Shown here: positions 20,474 through 31,092 of the stretch, piece by piece | Layout: each line of letters opens with the position of its first letter | How positions within the stretch are numbered: the first letter of the stretch is position 1 | The notes under the pieces: generated by a model | Told to the model about the DNA's origin: nothing | Seen by the model: the letters and a program-made list of their open reading frames with translations, nothing else | Database searches by the model: none | Assembly (NCBI GenBank): GCA_963576725.1 | Contig: OY755236.1 | Location: 69,844,379 to 69,908,378 of the forward strand | DNA: 64,000 nt | Reading direction: 5' to 3' | Origin: Azorinus chamasolen | Taxonomy: Eukaryota; Mollusca; Bivalvia; Cardiida; Solecurtidae | Made by a program: the position numbers and the translations under genes

Positions 20474-20534
20474 CTGGAAAACAAAAAATTACTTTAATGG
20501 GATCACCATGTGTACGAGAAGTGAAGATGCTGTG

Positions 20535-20975
20535 CCTTAAACCTATTACCCATAAGCCATGAATATTAATGTCAGAAATAATGACATCATGAATAATGAT
20601 TAGATTAATTTTCATTATGTCATGTGAACTCTGGAAAGATTGGCCACAATCATGGTAGAACTGTAGAATCATATCAATGTTACAGTAGAACCCCTCTAAT
20701 GTGACCATCAAAGCTATCTTTATATGCAGGTGGTTGCTTAATGCAGGACGAAAGTTATGCAGTAAGCTTCTATAGGAGCTTTCTGCATAACTTTCGTCCT
20801 GCATTAAGGTACCACCTGCCTCTGCCACCCAGAAGTAAGCCCCTTTTTGGTGGTCGCATTAGAGGGGTTTTACTGTACTTTATAAGCAAACAAGGTCGAC
20901 CCTGAACCGGCAACTCCTACAGGAGCCATTTGCAAAGGTGTAGAAAGGCGTACTTATGGAGTATAGAGTTCAGTT
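20535..20975 (-). mobile_element. MITE-A copy split by MITE-C2
   Basis: TTAAACCTATTACCCATAAG start, resumes after the insertion at TTTATAAGCAAACAAGGTCG; the right end is eroded (GGAGTATAGAGTTCAG). Confidence 0.82.
20683..20875 (+). mobile_element. MITE-C2 copy nested in MITE-A
   Basis: CAGTAGAACCCCTCTAATG to CATTAGAGGGGTTTTACTG, TA on both sides. Hairpin arms about 40 bp around AAGCTTCTATAGGAGCTTT. Confidence 0.9.
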
Positions 20976-21099
20976 TGTTATTGCTTTAAGGAGTGAAAAG
21001 GTCTCTATCAGGTAAAAAGTTAGTGACCATATAGTTTTTAATAAATATAATTTTCATTTTGGGGATTTTTTTCTGAAAGAATTGATTTGACATTTGGAA

Positions 21100-21180
21100 A
21101 ATGATTGGAAACGAAAAGAGCAGACCCTGATTGAAGGAGCCCTCTGATCTTGGTCTTCACTGTTTGCCTTTGCCATTTTA
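21100..21180. repeat. Hairpin fragment of the A/I type
   Basis: GAGCAGACCCTGATTGAAGG and CCTCTGATCTTGGTCTTCAC; no termini. Confidence 0.45.
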
Positions 21181-21187
21181 AAGATAC

Positions 21188-21434
21188 TGGATTTACGCTT
21201 TCCTTCATACAAATACTTTTTCAAGCCTTTACACACAGAGTACATACTGATATGATGGCTCCTGTCTGATCAGAATCTACGCTGTTTGCTTATGAAATTA
21301 TGACAGATCTGACTCTATAGTGTCTACCAATACAAAAACAGCATGTGAACATATGCCATTATAAAAGTTTACCTGACAAATATTCATGATGTCATTATTT
21401 TTTTTACATGAATATTTAACAGGGAAATTATTAA
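21188..21434 (+). mobile_element. MITE-A copy, degenerate
   Basis: TTACGCTTTCCTTCATACAA to TTTAACAGGGAAATTATTAA; shortened hairpin. Confidence 0.75.
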
Positions 21435-21495
21435 GAGCCTTACAAACAGTGAATATCAAGACTGCTTGCTGTATCAGAGATCTAAGACTTATTTA

Positions 21496-21697
21496 CAGTA
21501 AAACCTCTCTATAACGACCAATAAATTGAGTTAATTATTTATTTTAGGGCAGATGGCTGCTTAAAGCAAGGTGAAAGTAAAACAGAGCGCTCCTATAGGA
21601 GCATTATGTTTTACTTTCACCTTGCTTTAAGCAGCAATCTGCATTTTACACAAAATACTTGATGTAATTTAGTGGCTGTTATAGAGAGGTTTTACTG
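21496..21697 (+). mobile_element. MITE-C3 copy (pogo-like, long TIR)
   Basis: CAGTAAAACCTCTCTATAAC to GTTATAGAGAGGTTTTACTG, left TA. Hairpin arms CTGCTTAAAGCAAGGTGAAA and TTTCACCTTGCTTTAAGCAG around GCTCCTATAGGAGC. The TIR closely resembles pogo-type ends. Confidence 0.88.
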
Positions 21698-21775
21698 TGC
21701 TGTCTGTAAACCCTTTCCTTTTGCCGTCCTGCCGGAGACATTGTTTGTATGATTTACTGGTAGCTATCGCTGTTG

Positions 21776-21987
21776 TTAAACCTTTACCTCATAAATATTC
21801 ATGTAAGACACCACCTACATTGTCATTGTATTATCAATACCATTTAATTTTTGGGTAAAAATACAAAACGAGGAAATATATTGCCATGGTAACAGATCTG
21901 TAACATATAAGCAAATGGAGCAGACCCTGATCAGACAGTCTGGGTCTACTCTGTTTGCAAAGGCATGCCTCTGATGTAAAGGGTTAA
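21776..21987 (-). mobile_element. MITE-A copy, hairpin apex deleted
   Basis: TTAAACCTTTACCTCATAAA to TGATGTAAAGGGTTAA; arms CAGACCCTGATCAGACAG and TCTGGGTCTACTCTG join directly. Shares its last TTAA. Confidence 0.82.
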
Positions 21988-22231
21988 CCCTTTGCTCCAT
22001 GAATATTCATGAAAGAAGTAAGGACATCATGCATAATATTAATTAGCTGTATGTTTTAAGATAGCACATGGACACCCAAATACTAACTAATACAGGAAAT
22101 GCAGATTATATCTATATTATGTCATCAGCAAACGGCATACCCTGATCAGACAGCTCTTACAGGAGTTGTCTGATCTGGGTCTACACTGATTGCAACTATA
22201 TAGAAAAGAGTATTTATGGAGTAAAGGTTAA
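21984..22231 (-). mobile_element. MITE-A copy
   Basis: TTAACCCTTTGCTCCATGAA to GGAGTAAAGGTTAA; apex GCTCTTACAGGAGT. Confidence 0.86.
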
Positions 22232-22477
22232 GTCCATACCTGTGTGTACATGTAAGCCAGATCTACAGGTAAATAACAGTAAATGACATGAGAACAGAGT
22301 AACCTCATCAGAGACCACCTATAATTGTCCGATTTACAGCCATCAAGGTATGTAAAACAACAAACAAACCTACTAGTCATCGATGGTGAACCTGTGATTA
22401 GGCTAAACCACAAAGACTTGTAACCCCTAAGGCAATACAGACAAATTGATGTTAACCTAATGAATAATGACCCTATG

Positions 22478-22611
22478 TATTCGGACACCAATATAGGCAA
22501 ATAGTGCAGACCCAGACCTCAATATGCCAATTTAAAAAATCATTGTACATGTAATTAATATTCGTGATGTCATCATTTCCAGCATGAATATTCCTGGAGT
22601 AATGGGTTAAG
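22478..22611 (+). mobile_element. Family G piece fused to MITE-A right end
   Basis: TTCGGACACCAATATAGGCA with GTGCAGACCCAGA, then ATTAATATTCGTGATGTCAT to GGAGTAATGGGTTAA. Confidence 0.6.
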
Positions 22612-22989
22612 CAGTCTCCTGTTTATATAGACCCTCATTTATTGACCATGTGATTCCCTATATAATCATTATAAGATTATAATTTCTACTGTATCAGAAC
22701 TAATAGTTCTTGACTGTGTACATGTAACATTATGCTGTGTTTAAAATTCCATTTGTAAGCATATTGGTATTTATAGCAGTAATTCCTAACAATTTTCGGT
22801 ATTATAAATTGTGTAATTGGAAATTTCTTTACGCTCAAGTTTACCAATTAAAATACCTGTGTTCCATAATGAAAGCAGGCATGTTCGTGTTAAAATGTAT
22901 AAGTGGTGGGAAAAGAGAGTGACAGTGTCTATTTTTGTTATAATTTCTCATTTAATTACTGTCTTGTTTTGTCACAATCTCAAAAATAT
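22612..22989. other. Unassigned AT-rich intron sequence
   Basis: No feature supported. Confidence 0.5.
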
Positions 22990-23135
22990 TTAACCAATTC
23001 CCTCATATTGATGCCTTTTGACACTTCTGTGAAAGTCACTTTCTGAAATTTTCCTTTTCGTTAGTGAATGCTCCATTTGGGTAGATTTATTCAAAGAGTT
23101 TAGGTCTAAACATAGCCTATGTGGGAATGGGTTAA
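22990..23135 (+). mobile_element. MITE-B copy without its palindrome
   Basis: TTAACCAATTCCCTCATATT to GTGGGAATGGGTTAA. The sequence passes from GTCACTTTCTG directly to AAATTTTCCTTTTCG, so the whole palindrome is deleted. Confidence 0.85.
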
Positions 23136-23187
23136 CCCTTTGAAAGTGGGAATCCAGCTGGCTGTCATTTACAAATTCAATTAATTT

Positions 23188-23421
23188 TTTATCCCATTCC
23201 CTCATATTGACAACTTTTAATGACTCTGTAAAAATCACTTTGTAAAACCATTGCAATAAATAGAGAAAAAAATTTGCTCCTATTGGAGCAAATGCTCTAT
23301 TCATCACAATGGTTTCAAACTGCAAAAATCTAAAATTTTGCTTTTCTCTAGTTAATGCTCCTTTTCGGTAGATTAATTCAAAGAGGTTGTATCTAAAAAT
23401 AGCCTATGAGGTAATGGGTTA
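23188..23421 (+). mobile_element. MITE-B copy
   Basis: ATCCCATTCCCTCATATTGA to GAGGTAATGGGTTA; apex GCTCCTATTGGAGC; small insertion GAGAAAAAAATT in the left arm. Confidence 0.84.
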
Positions 23422-23651
23422 TTGCGTAAAACATACATTAATATGCTTAGAGCAAGATCACATAAACATACACAGGCAAAAACATGAATGGTAGATTACT
23501 AATATGTAAAGATGAAGATCAAAAGGCTTCTTATAGAGCCCTTTACTCAGAGTCGGCACTGTTTGTCACTCTGATTTCTGTAGCAAATTTAAGCCTTTCT
23601 ACTGAATGGACTCTATTGTTTAAACTTTGCTGGGCCATCTTAATTACCTTT

Positions 23652-23795
23652 ACCCTTTCCTCCTTAAATATGCCTTTCTACGCCTCTGTAAATGTCACAT
23701 TATGAAACCATTGTGATAAATAGAGCATTTGCTCCTTTCGGTAGATTGATTCAAAGAAGTTGTGTCTAAAAATAGCCTATGGAGGAATGGGTTAA
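23652..23795 (+). mobile_element. MITE-B deletion derivative
   Basis: TTACCCTTTCCTCCTTAAAT to GGAGGAATGGGTTAA. It jumps from CATTTGCTCCT to TTCGGTAGATTGATT, a deletion between the two GCTCCTTT-like repeats. Shares TTAA 23792-23795 with the next element. Confidence 0.84.
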
Positions 23796-24041
23796 CCCTT
23801 TCCCTGTTCTATGTTTATTCCAAATTTCAATACCCACTGAATATTCATGAGCAAGATAGTTATAATAAAATACGGAAGGTGGAACATTGTAGCTATTTTA
23901 GAAAGTAAAGAAACAGATCTATCAAATTCCAATAGCAAACAGAGCAGACCCTGATCAGAAGGCTCCTCTAGGAGCTGTCTGATCTGGGTCTACTTTGTTT
24001 GCAAATTCGTGAAAACACGTTTGTATGAGGGAAAGGGTTAA
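23792..24041 (-). mobile_element. MITE-A2 copy
   Basis: TTAACCCTTTCCCTGTTCTA to GAGGGAAAGGGTTAA; A2 block TCCAAATTTCAATACCCAC; apex GCTCCTCTAGGAGC. Confidence 0.88.
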
Positions 24042-24109
24042 GTACTCAGACAACCGAGTCACCATGAGTCTGTAAAACTGAATAATTTCATTTGGCATCA
24101 TTTTGATAG

Positions 24110-24360
24110 CTTTAAATTAGACTGACATAACAGTAAATAGTGTAGACCCTGATCAAATGGCTCTTTACCCTATGTTTGGCTGTTGGACTTTTTAGGACAA
24201 TTAAATCTTTAAATGCTGAACTTTAAAATGGTATTTTAATAGTTTTAAACAGAAGAATCCATTCAGTATTAAAGAGTACCTCAAACTGAAAAGAACTGGT
24301 ATGGCAATCAGAGCCTTTTGATCTGGCTCTACGCTATTTGCGAATACCAACTAACTTGTT
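24110..24360. mobile_element. Family I/G hairpin pieces
   Basis: AATAGTGTAGACCCTGATCA and GATCTGGCTCTACGCTATTT; diverged and interrupted. Confidence 0.45.
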
Positions 24361-24639
24361 TCTAACATCCCCAGGTGAAAGTTATCATTATAACCTCCCT
24401 GCTGCACTTTGTCAATATGTCACCAAAGGTCAGTGAGTTTCTAAAGCCAGGCTTTAGGCAAAATTATACATGGTTTCCAGCTCTGATTTATACTCTAATA
24501 GACCAATTGTCAATGATATAAATTATTCATGTACAATCATATTTTATCATGTATGAGACATGAGTTGGGTTGGTGATGCCCTTTTGTACATTTTATGCAT
24601 GTAGTTGTTTAACCTTCAGCAGTCTGATGTGTGATTACT

Positions 24640-24730
24640 TTCTCAAAGTGTCTGAATCCTGATAAAACACTGAGAAACTGAGTTCCTCATCAGGATCCAC
24701 ACTGTTAGAAACTCTTGATACTGTTTTTTA
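24640..24730. repeat. Family E foldback
   Basis: GTCTGAATCCTGATAAAACA and TTCCTCATCAGGATCCACAC arms around CTGAGAAACTGAG. Related foldbacks lie at about 29160, 38990, 40192, 43230, 47503, 52829, 58230 and 59270. Confidence 0.6.
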
Positions 24731-24731
24731 T

Positions 24732-25126
24732 AATGCCCCTCCCTCAATCACAGGGGGTGGGGGATATTGCTTTTGCTCTGTCTGTCTGTTGGTTGGTTTG
24801 TCCCCAACTTTAACGTTGACGATAATTTTGCAGCCATTCAACATTCATACTTCAAACTTGGCATGCATGTGCAACTTATGGAGGCGAACATGTTTTGGGT
24901 GAGTTTTTAAGGTCAATGTCATACATCAAGGTCAAAGGTCAAATTACGGGTCAAATTTAGATTGGCGAATTGTGAAGCCATTCAACATACATACTTCAAA
25001 CTTGGCATGCATGTGCAACTTATGGTAGCAAACATTTTAGGGGTTACTTATTAAGGTCAAGGCCATACATCAATGTCAAAGGTCATATTGGGGGCATAGT
25101 GTTTCACAAACACATCTTGTTTTTTA
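24732..25126 (+). repeat. Family J repeat (ATGCCCC...GGGGGCATAGTG)
   Basis: Starts ATGCCCCTCCCTCAATCACA, has a CTGTCTGTCTG run, two CATACTTCAAACTTGGCATG units, several AAGGTCA sites, and ends GTTTCACAAACACATCTTGT. Same family as 51630 and 51883; recognised as a common molluscan repeat. Confidence 0.75.
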
Positions 25127-25189
25127 AATAGAAATGGAAGAAAATGTACTTTTAGTATTGAAGCAGGCGACAGAGGGTTAATTTGCAGA

Positions 25190-25410
25190 GGGTTAATCCT
25201 TTCAACATTGAAATTTCAAATGGACTATTCAAAAGTTCAAACAGGTCAAGCTTACCTTGAATATTCAGGAAGTTTTTTAAAGAAACATGTAATATGACAA
25301 ACAGTGCACCATCTAATTAGAGGGCTGCATTCGGAACCTACTAATCTAGGTCTACACTGTTTGCAAAGGACATTTATTTTAGTGCTTCATTTGCTGCACT
25401 GAAGGGGTTA
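25190..25410 (+). mobile_element. MITE-I copy
   Basis: TTAATCCTTTCAACATTGAA to CTGCACTGAAGGGGTTA; hairpin ACAAACAGTGCACCATCTAA to CTAGGTCTACACTGTTTGC. Confidence 0.7.
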
Positions 25411-25569
25411 TTTGTTTTAGAATATAGTAATACTAGGTCATTTAGTTTCAGTCTTGTTTGTAAAGAAGACTCCTGCTAATTGTTGATTTAGGTACAGGCT
25501 AATGGTTAATTTAGGTACAGGCTAATACAGATAGGTAAAGTCATGGCTAGCATTTGTTGAGGGTGATTT

Positions 25570-25800
25570 ATACCTTTACTCCATCATTTCACTTTTTCAC
25601 CCCTTTGCAAACAGAAAAGACAAAGATCAGTCGGCCATAGGAGCTGTCTGATCAGGGTCTGCTCTGTTTGCTTAAAGATATAATTCAGTTTCTGCCATAA
25701 TGGCCAAAGATTCCTGTATTCATGAACCATAATAAAAATTATAAGAATTCCTGATATCATTTCATTTACTTCTTGCTTGAATACTCATGGAGTAAAGGTC
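25570..25800 (+). mobile_element. MITE-A copy
   Basis: TATACCTTTACTCCATCATT to TCATGGAGTAAAGGTCA; apex CGGCCATAGGAGC. Confidence 0.8.
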
Positions 25801-25806
25801 AGTCAG

Positions 25807-26047
25807 TTAACCCTTTCCCTCATATAAACGTGTTTTCATGCATCTACAAACAGAGTAGACCTAGATCAGACGTATCCTAGAGGAGCCGTCTGATCAGGGT
25901 CTACTCTGTTTGCTAATAGAATTTGAAAGATCTGTGTCTAAAATGGCTACAATGCTCCACCTTCAGTATTTCATTATAACTATTTTCGCCATGAATATGC
26001 AGTAGGTACTGAAACATGAAATAAACATAGAACAGGGAAAGGGTTAA
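25807..26047 (+). mobile_element. MITE-A2 copy
   Basis: TTAACCCTTTCCCTCATATA to GAACAGGGAAAGGGTTAA; apex TCCTAGAGGAGC. Confidence 0.88.
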
Positions 26048-26450
26048 AAACATTTTGTAAGTCAAGAAACCCGATCAACTTGTATACCGTAATTACCCCA
26101 ACTTTAACATTATTCTCTATATTTACTGACAAACTAAGGCAAATAGTATAGACCAAGGGTCTATATAATTGGCTACCTCATTAGTTTCACTGAAAGCTAA
26201 CAAAAATGTGCAGAATAGACTACATGAATTAGTCAGCAAAGAACACCAGTGGAAAAGGAAATTGGATGTCCTACGATAAGGGTATATTATTAATAGTAGC
26301 CATCATTGAGTTGTCTATTGTGACAGATGTCTTGCACTTTGTCCATTCACACCACCCACATACTTGTGTGCAAAATATATAGACAACTCATCATGTACAG
26401 TAGTGCCTTCTCTGTCTAGCAGCCACTCAGAAAATACACAATGGGATCTC

Positions 26451-26690
26451 TTAACCCTTTCCTTCATATAAACACATTTTCACACATTTGCAAACAGAGT
26501 AGACCCAGATCAGATGACTCCTATAGGAGCCATCTGATCAGTGTCCGCTCTGTTTGCTATTGACATGATCTAGATCTGATTCTACTGTTTTTGTCACACC
26601 AAAAATGTCCTTGATGTTCAGGTAGTTCAACTAATAAATATTCATAATGTCATTATTTCTTTCATGAATATTGAACAGGGAAATGATTAA
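26451..26690 (+). mobile_element. MITE-A copy
   Basis: TTAACCCTTTCCTTCATATA to GAACAGGGAAATGATTAA; apex CTCCTATAGGAGCC. Confidence 0.87.
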
Positions 26691-26790
26691 AGCAGGATGC
26701 TATTGCCTTTTTTTTCTGTCTTAATACATAGAGTAATTAGAGTAGCAGGTGTTTCAGCCATTACTAACCATTTGTTTGCTACTTTCTTTT

Positions 26791-27031
26791 TTAACCCTTT
26801 CCTTCATATAAACGTGTTTTCATGCATCTGCAAACAGAGTAAACCCTGATCAGACAGCTCCTATAGGATTCGGATCTTCTCGGTTTGCTTATTGAATTTG
26901 ATACATATGTTTCTTTTGTTTCTAAAATTGCTATGTTCCATCTTCCATATTTCATTATAACTACAATCATGTATTTTGTTCATGAACATTCAGTAGGTAT
27001 TGAAATTTCGAATAAGCAGGGAAAGGGTTAA
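26791..27031 (+). mobile_element. MITE-A2 copy
   Basis: TTAACCCTTTCCTTCATATA to AGCAGGGAAAGGGTTAA; right hairpin arm is damaged after CTCCTATAGGATT. Confidence 0.85.
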
Positions 27032-27137
27032 AAAGTCAAAGTACAGTGCATTGTCATAGCGCTCAAATTGTCACGTGGAACATAAGCCAAAGCTTCAGCA
27101 TCAAACATGGTACATGTGGTTAGATGAAGCGTCACTT

Positions 27138-27332
27138 TTAACCCTTCGCTTGCTATTCATGTCAATATACCTACCTGTAAATAGTGAAGACCCAGATGAG
27201 ACAGCTCCTGCAGGAGCTGTCTCATCAGGGTCTGCACTATTTACAAGTTGATTGTGCAACCAGTGCACTCCATAGCAGTGATTGCACAGAAAAATATGTG
27301 TACACAGTGACTATATATGTAATTATACATGG
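27138..27332 (+). mobile_element. MITE-H copy, right end lost
   Basis: TTAACCCTTCGCTTGCTATT, hairpin apex GCTCCTGCAGGAGC, then AACCAGTGCACTCCATAGCA; breaks before the terminal repeat. Confidence 0.82.
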
Positions 27333-27486
27333 TACATGTGGTTAATGTGATAATGTCATGGGTAATCCAGGAGGAGCTGATTGACCAGGGTCTGCACTAT
27401 TTGCCAGTCAGAATGATTAGGGTAATTAAGGTGCATATGGTTTGAAAGGGGGAACAATTTGGGTGAATGTAAACAAGCACCTTGTT
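27333..27486. mobile_element. Family G piece
   Basis: GAGGAGCTGATTGACCAGGG and TCTGCACTATTTGCC, then AATGATTAGGGTAATTAAGG. Confidence 0.45.
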
Positions 27487-27735
27487 CTTATCCCTTTACT
27501 CTATGAAGAATATTATGAGAAATAATGACATCACGAATATTAATTAGCTGTTTTTTTATAATGACATGTGAATACTGGAAGTTTTGGTCATGGCAGAAAC
27601 TAGAATCACATCTATATTATTTCATAAGCAAACAGAGCAGACCCTGATCAGATAGCTAAAATAGGGACTGTCTGTTTTGGGTCTACACTGTTTGCAAAGG
27701 CGTCAAAAAGCATATCTATGGCGAAAAGGGTTCAA
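27487..27735 (-). mobile_element. MITE-A copy
   Basis: TTATCCCTTTACTCTATGAA to GGCGAAAAGGGTTCAA; apex disrupted (TAGCTAAAATAGGGAC). Confidence 0.82.
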
Positions 27736-28135
27736 CATGGACTCCAAAACAGAAGAAATCTGTGGGTTCATACTACAACTTTTTTGTGTTTGAGATAACC
27801 TAGTTTCACTTTCCAGGAAAAAGATTGTAGTATGCATGGCCAATAAATTTACCAGACACAGGTCATTTATTACCAAATAGAACTTTACCAGACTTGAGTC
27901 ATAACCAAATGGAACACTGAAATAACTTGACATAAGTAGTACTGGTAGCAGCAAAATATGGCTGTCCTTCAAAAAGGGAGGAGGAAAAAGTTACAGATTG
28001 TTGAAATAATGTTCCTCTACTGGGGGGATTATAGGTGAGGCATGTGGTTTCAGGTATGCAGCAATCTCCTATAAATAAAGGAGTTATTTTCCCTTCAGAA
28101 CAATACCGTCAATTTACTTCCCTTTTGTGCAAAGC

Positions 28136-28353
28136 TTAACCCTTACAACGCTGATTTTTCAAACGGACTAATCCAAAATTCAAATAGGGCAAGCTCACGG
28201 TGAATATTTAGGGATTTTTTCTAAAGAAACGTTTAATATGACAAACAGTGCAGACCCTGATGAGAGGGCTCCTCTAGAAGCCCTCTCATCTGGGTCTACA
28301 CTGTTTGCAAATGACTTGTGCAACTCGTGTCCCGCACTGTAAGGATTAATTTT
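28136..28353 (+). mobile_element. MITE-I copy
   Basis: CTTAACCCTTACAACGCTGA to CGCACTGTAAGGATTAA; hairpin CAGTGCAGACCCTGATGAGA to TCTCATCTGGGTCTACACTG around GGGCTCCTCTAGAAGCCC, with arm changes compensated. Confidence 0.78.
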
Positions 28354-28496
28354 CCTAGATTGAAGTGAAAATGTCAATGCATGTACTTTATATATATAAT
28401 TTGATAATTTGACTGACTGCTTGGATACCAAAAGAAAGTCTATCAACTGGAATACATCTTTACAGGAAAACATTTCAGTCATTATAATTTCATATA

Positions 28497-28690
28497 CAGT
28501 AAAACCTCTCTAAAGCGGATGTTAAAGCTGGTATAAATATTGGTCTTGGAGACAGATGACATCTTAATGTAGGGTTAAAGTCATGCAGAAAGATCTTACA
28601 GGAGCTTTCTGCAGAACATCCACCCTGTATTAAGCAGCCACCTGCCTAAAAGTATCTAAATTCTTCTCTACTAGAATTCAGGTTCATGAT
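28497..28690 (+). mobile_element. MITE-C copy, right end lost
   Basis: CAGTAAAACCTCTCTAAAGC start, hairpin apex AAAGATCTTACAGGAGCTTT, fades after CTACTAGAATTCAGG. Confidence 0.8.
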
Positions 28691-28769
28691 TTAAAACATG
28701 TAGGCCACTTGTAACAGATTTTGACCCTGTTTCATGCTCATTTCTGTGACTGATTATTATAATAGATAA

Positions 28770-28900
28770 TTTAACTCTGTACTCTTGAATTATGTTGTAA
28801 TAAAACATGAATATTGATCAGATTATTTTTTGTAACGGGGGTCTTCTCTGTTTGCGAAGGTGTTACAGGCATATATGCATTTTATGAAGTAAAGGGTTAA
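28770..28900 (-). mobile_element. MITE-A fragment
   Basis: TTTAACTCTGTACTCTTGAA to ATGAAGTAAAGGGTTAA with most of the hairpin missing. Confidence 0.65.
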
Positions 28901-29317
28901 AAAACCACATGGTTTTACCAATATTTGAAACCTGCTTTATTTGCAAAATGATTCTCAAAGCAGAAACTAGAACACAAATAACAAGACTTTAGACCAAAGA
29001 GAGTGAAATTACTTGCAAGGAAAAGACAATAAAGAAGATAAGTGTCCAGAATAGAGTGTACTGTTGTCTTGGTAATGGATTGTATGTGCTTCAAGTTCCA
29101 AGATTGTCTAAGCCTGATAGATTTTCAATTAACCTTTATTCTGCTAAACACGATTTGACCGGCATTTGTAAACGGCTTGAATCTAGATACGACACCAAGT
29201 AACTTGGCATCTCATCAGGATCCAACCTGTTTGATATTCAGTCAGTGGTTTCTCAAAGGCTTGAATGAATGCTGCAGATTAGACTCTCAACAGCCATGAG
29301 TTAACTTTGAGTTGTTG

Positions 29318-29470
29318 AGATAACTTTTCCCTTATATAAACGCTTTTTCATGTTATTGCAAACAGAGTAGACCTGAGGGCTCTTTGAGTCCTTTACTCTG
29401 GATCTACACACTGATGGACCATTCCACTTTGAAAACTCAGCATTCATAGGGATAATATGAGACTTGAAGA
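29318..29470 (+). mobile_element. MITE-A/I fused fragments
   Basis: CCCTTATATAAACGCTTTTT and GCAAACAGAGTAGACCTGAG, followed by the family I TGGACCATTCCACTTTGAAA end. Confidence 0.5.
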
Positions 29471-29669
29471 CATGTCTGCATACAGTTAGCAGATAAGGCA
29501 GCACCAAATGGCTTCCTAGCCCCCATCCTATGTAATAAAATATGGAAATAATGATCCAATCATGTTCATTACACCATTATGTTCTTGAGAATCAGAAATA
29601 CAAACTGTGGCTTATCTGAACTTAAAACAAGTGGGTGATGATAGAAGCATGTGTAAAATTCTTTATTAA

Positions 29670-29887
29670 CCACAATTACCCTAAGCATTCAGACAGATGA
29701 ATTGGACAAATAGTGTAGACCCAGATCAAACAACTCCTGAAGGAGCAGTTTGACCAGGGTCTACACTATATGCTACTCTGTTGATCTAACTTTAAATTCA
29801 TCAAAATGATGTCAAATTAAATTTAGCTTAACAAACCAGTGGATAGAGGAGACTGAGTGTTTGAATATTTATGGTAATTAGGGCAAT
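29670..29887. mobile_element. Family G element, best copy
   Basis: Ends ACAATTACCCTAAGCATTCA and TGAATATTTATGGTAATTAG are inverted. Hairpin AATAGTGTAGACCCAGATCA to TGACCAGGGTCTACACTATA around CTCCTGAAGGAGC. Confidence 0.72.
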
Positions 29888-30104
29888 CTTTGAAGTATAA
29901 AGATACAGTACCTAGTGTAAGATACAGTGCGGTGCCTGTAATCTCAGATAAGTCTAAAATGTTTTGTCAAAAGTGAAAGTGTTCAGTCTTGAATGAAATT
30001 GGTATGGACAAAAAAGGTGAAGCTTGAATTAACTCATAATGCTGCATTTTAATGCAGAGGGAAGATGCAGAGCTAAAACAAAGAAAGAAAGAGACTGCAC
30101 TTAC

Positions 30105-30276
30105 AACATTGTTGGAGAAATAAGCCTTGTTCTCTGTCAGGTTGACATCTGTCTGGGACTTGCGTTTAGCCACATGGTCTGGGGAGGGTTGAATGATGAG
30201 CTTGTTGTCCAAGGCTTTTATTTTGTCTTTCACAGAGACCGGGTCATCAAGGTCCTTCTCCCCACTCGGAATATCG
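30105..30276 (-). CDS. Minus-strand membrane protein gene, exon 2
   Basis: A 172-bp exon, acceptor attatatacag, donor AATGTT|gtaagt, phase 2 in and 0 out. It completes a Ser codon, then DIPSGEKDLDDPVSVKDKIK, ALDNKLIIQPSPDHVAKRKS and QTDVNLTENKAYFSNNV. Cytoplasmic in the model. The intron after it is 9.6 kb and full of MITEs, so a missed small exon there is possible. Confidence 0.78.
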
Positions 30277-30289
30277 CTGTATATAATAA

Positions 30290-30549
30290 TTAACCCTTTA
30301 CTCCATATATACACCTTTAAACGCCTTTGCATACAGACTAGACCCAGATCACACGACTCCTAAAGGAACTGTCTGATCAAGGTCTGCTCTGTTTGCTTTT
30401 GGAATCATATAGATCTGTTTCTACAGATTCTGTCATGGCCAATTTTTTTGTGTTCGTTTACCATTATAAAAATTATTGTAATTAATATTCAAGATACCAA
30501 TTACCATTAGCATTTTTCGTTCATGCATGTTCATAGGGTAAAGGGTTAA
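30290..30549 (+). mobile_element. MITE-A copy abutting the exon 2 acceptor
   Basis: TTAACCCTTTACTCCATATA to AGGGTAAAGGGTTAA; apex CTCCTAAAGGAACT. Its end lies 13 bp before exon 2 on the minus strand. Confidence 0.88.
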
Positions 30550-30643
30550 CTAATCATTTGAGATACACAATAACTTGCTTGAATATGTCTCACCGATGGG
30601 GCTGTCTTTTCGATGTTATTATGCAAATCTTTCCAGTACTTAA

Positions 30644-30880
30644 TTAACCATTTATTTCATAGCTATGCCTTTTGATTCCTGTGCAAACAGGGAAGACCAA
30701 GATCAGATGCCTTCTGTAGTGTAGGAGCCATCTGATCAGGTCTACTCTAATTGCTTAATGTAGAAATAATATAGACATGCTTCAGTAGTTTCTGCCTTGG
30801 CTAAAATTTTATCTGAGTAATATGCATGACATCATTGTTTCTTACATGAATATTCAAATAATCATGGAGTTAAGGGTTAA
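30644..30880 (+). mobile_element. MITE-A copy
   Basis: TTAACCATTTATTTCATAGC to GGAGTTAAGGGTTAA; apex TTCTGTAGTGTAGGAGCC. Confidence 0.84.
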
Positions 30881-30921
30881 CACAATTTACAATAGCCAAG
30901 ACTGTTCTGAGTATTCAGAAA

Positions 30922-31092
30922 CAGCAAAACCTAATCAGATAAGCAGGTGGTTGCTTAATGCAGGACAAATGTAATGCAGAAAGCTCCTCTAGGAGCTTTC
31001 TGCATTATTTTTGTCCTGCATTAAGCTACCACCTGCATCTAGCACCCATAATTATACCTCTTTTAGGTGGTTGCATTACCGGGGTTTTACCG
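30922..31092 (+). mobile_element. MITE-C2 copy
   Basis: CAGCAAAACCTAATCAGATA to TTACCGGGGTTTTACCG; arms of about 40 bp around AAAGCTCCTCTAGGAGCTTT. Confidence 0.82.

Noticed and set aside
21815..22000. Short frames such as 21815-22000 and 13478-13726 as genes
   Set aside because: They lie in MITE-A copies, and similar peptides recur wherever the element does.
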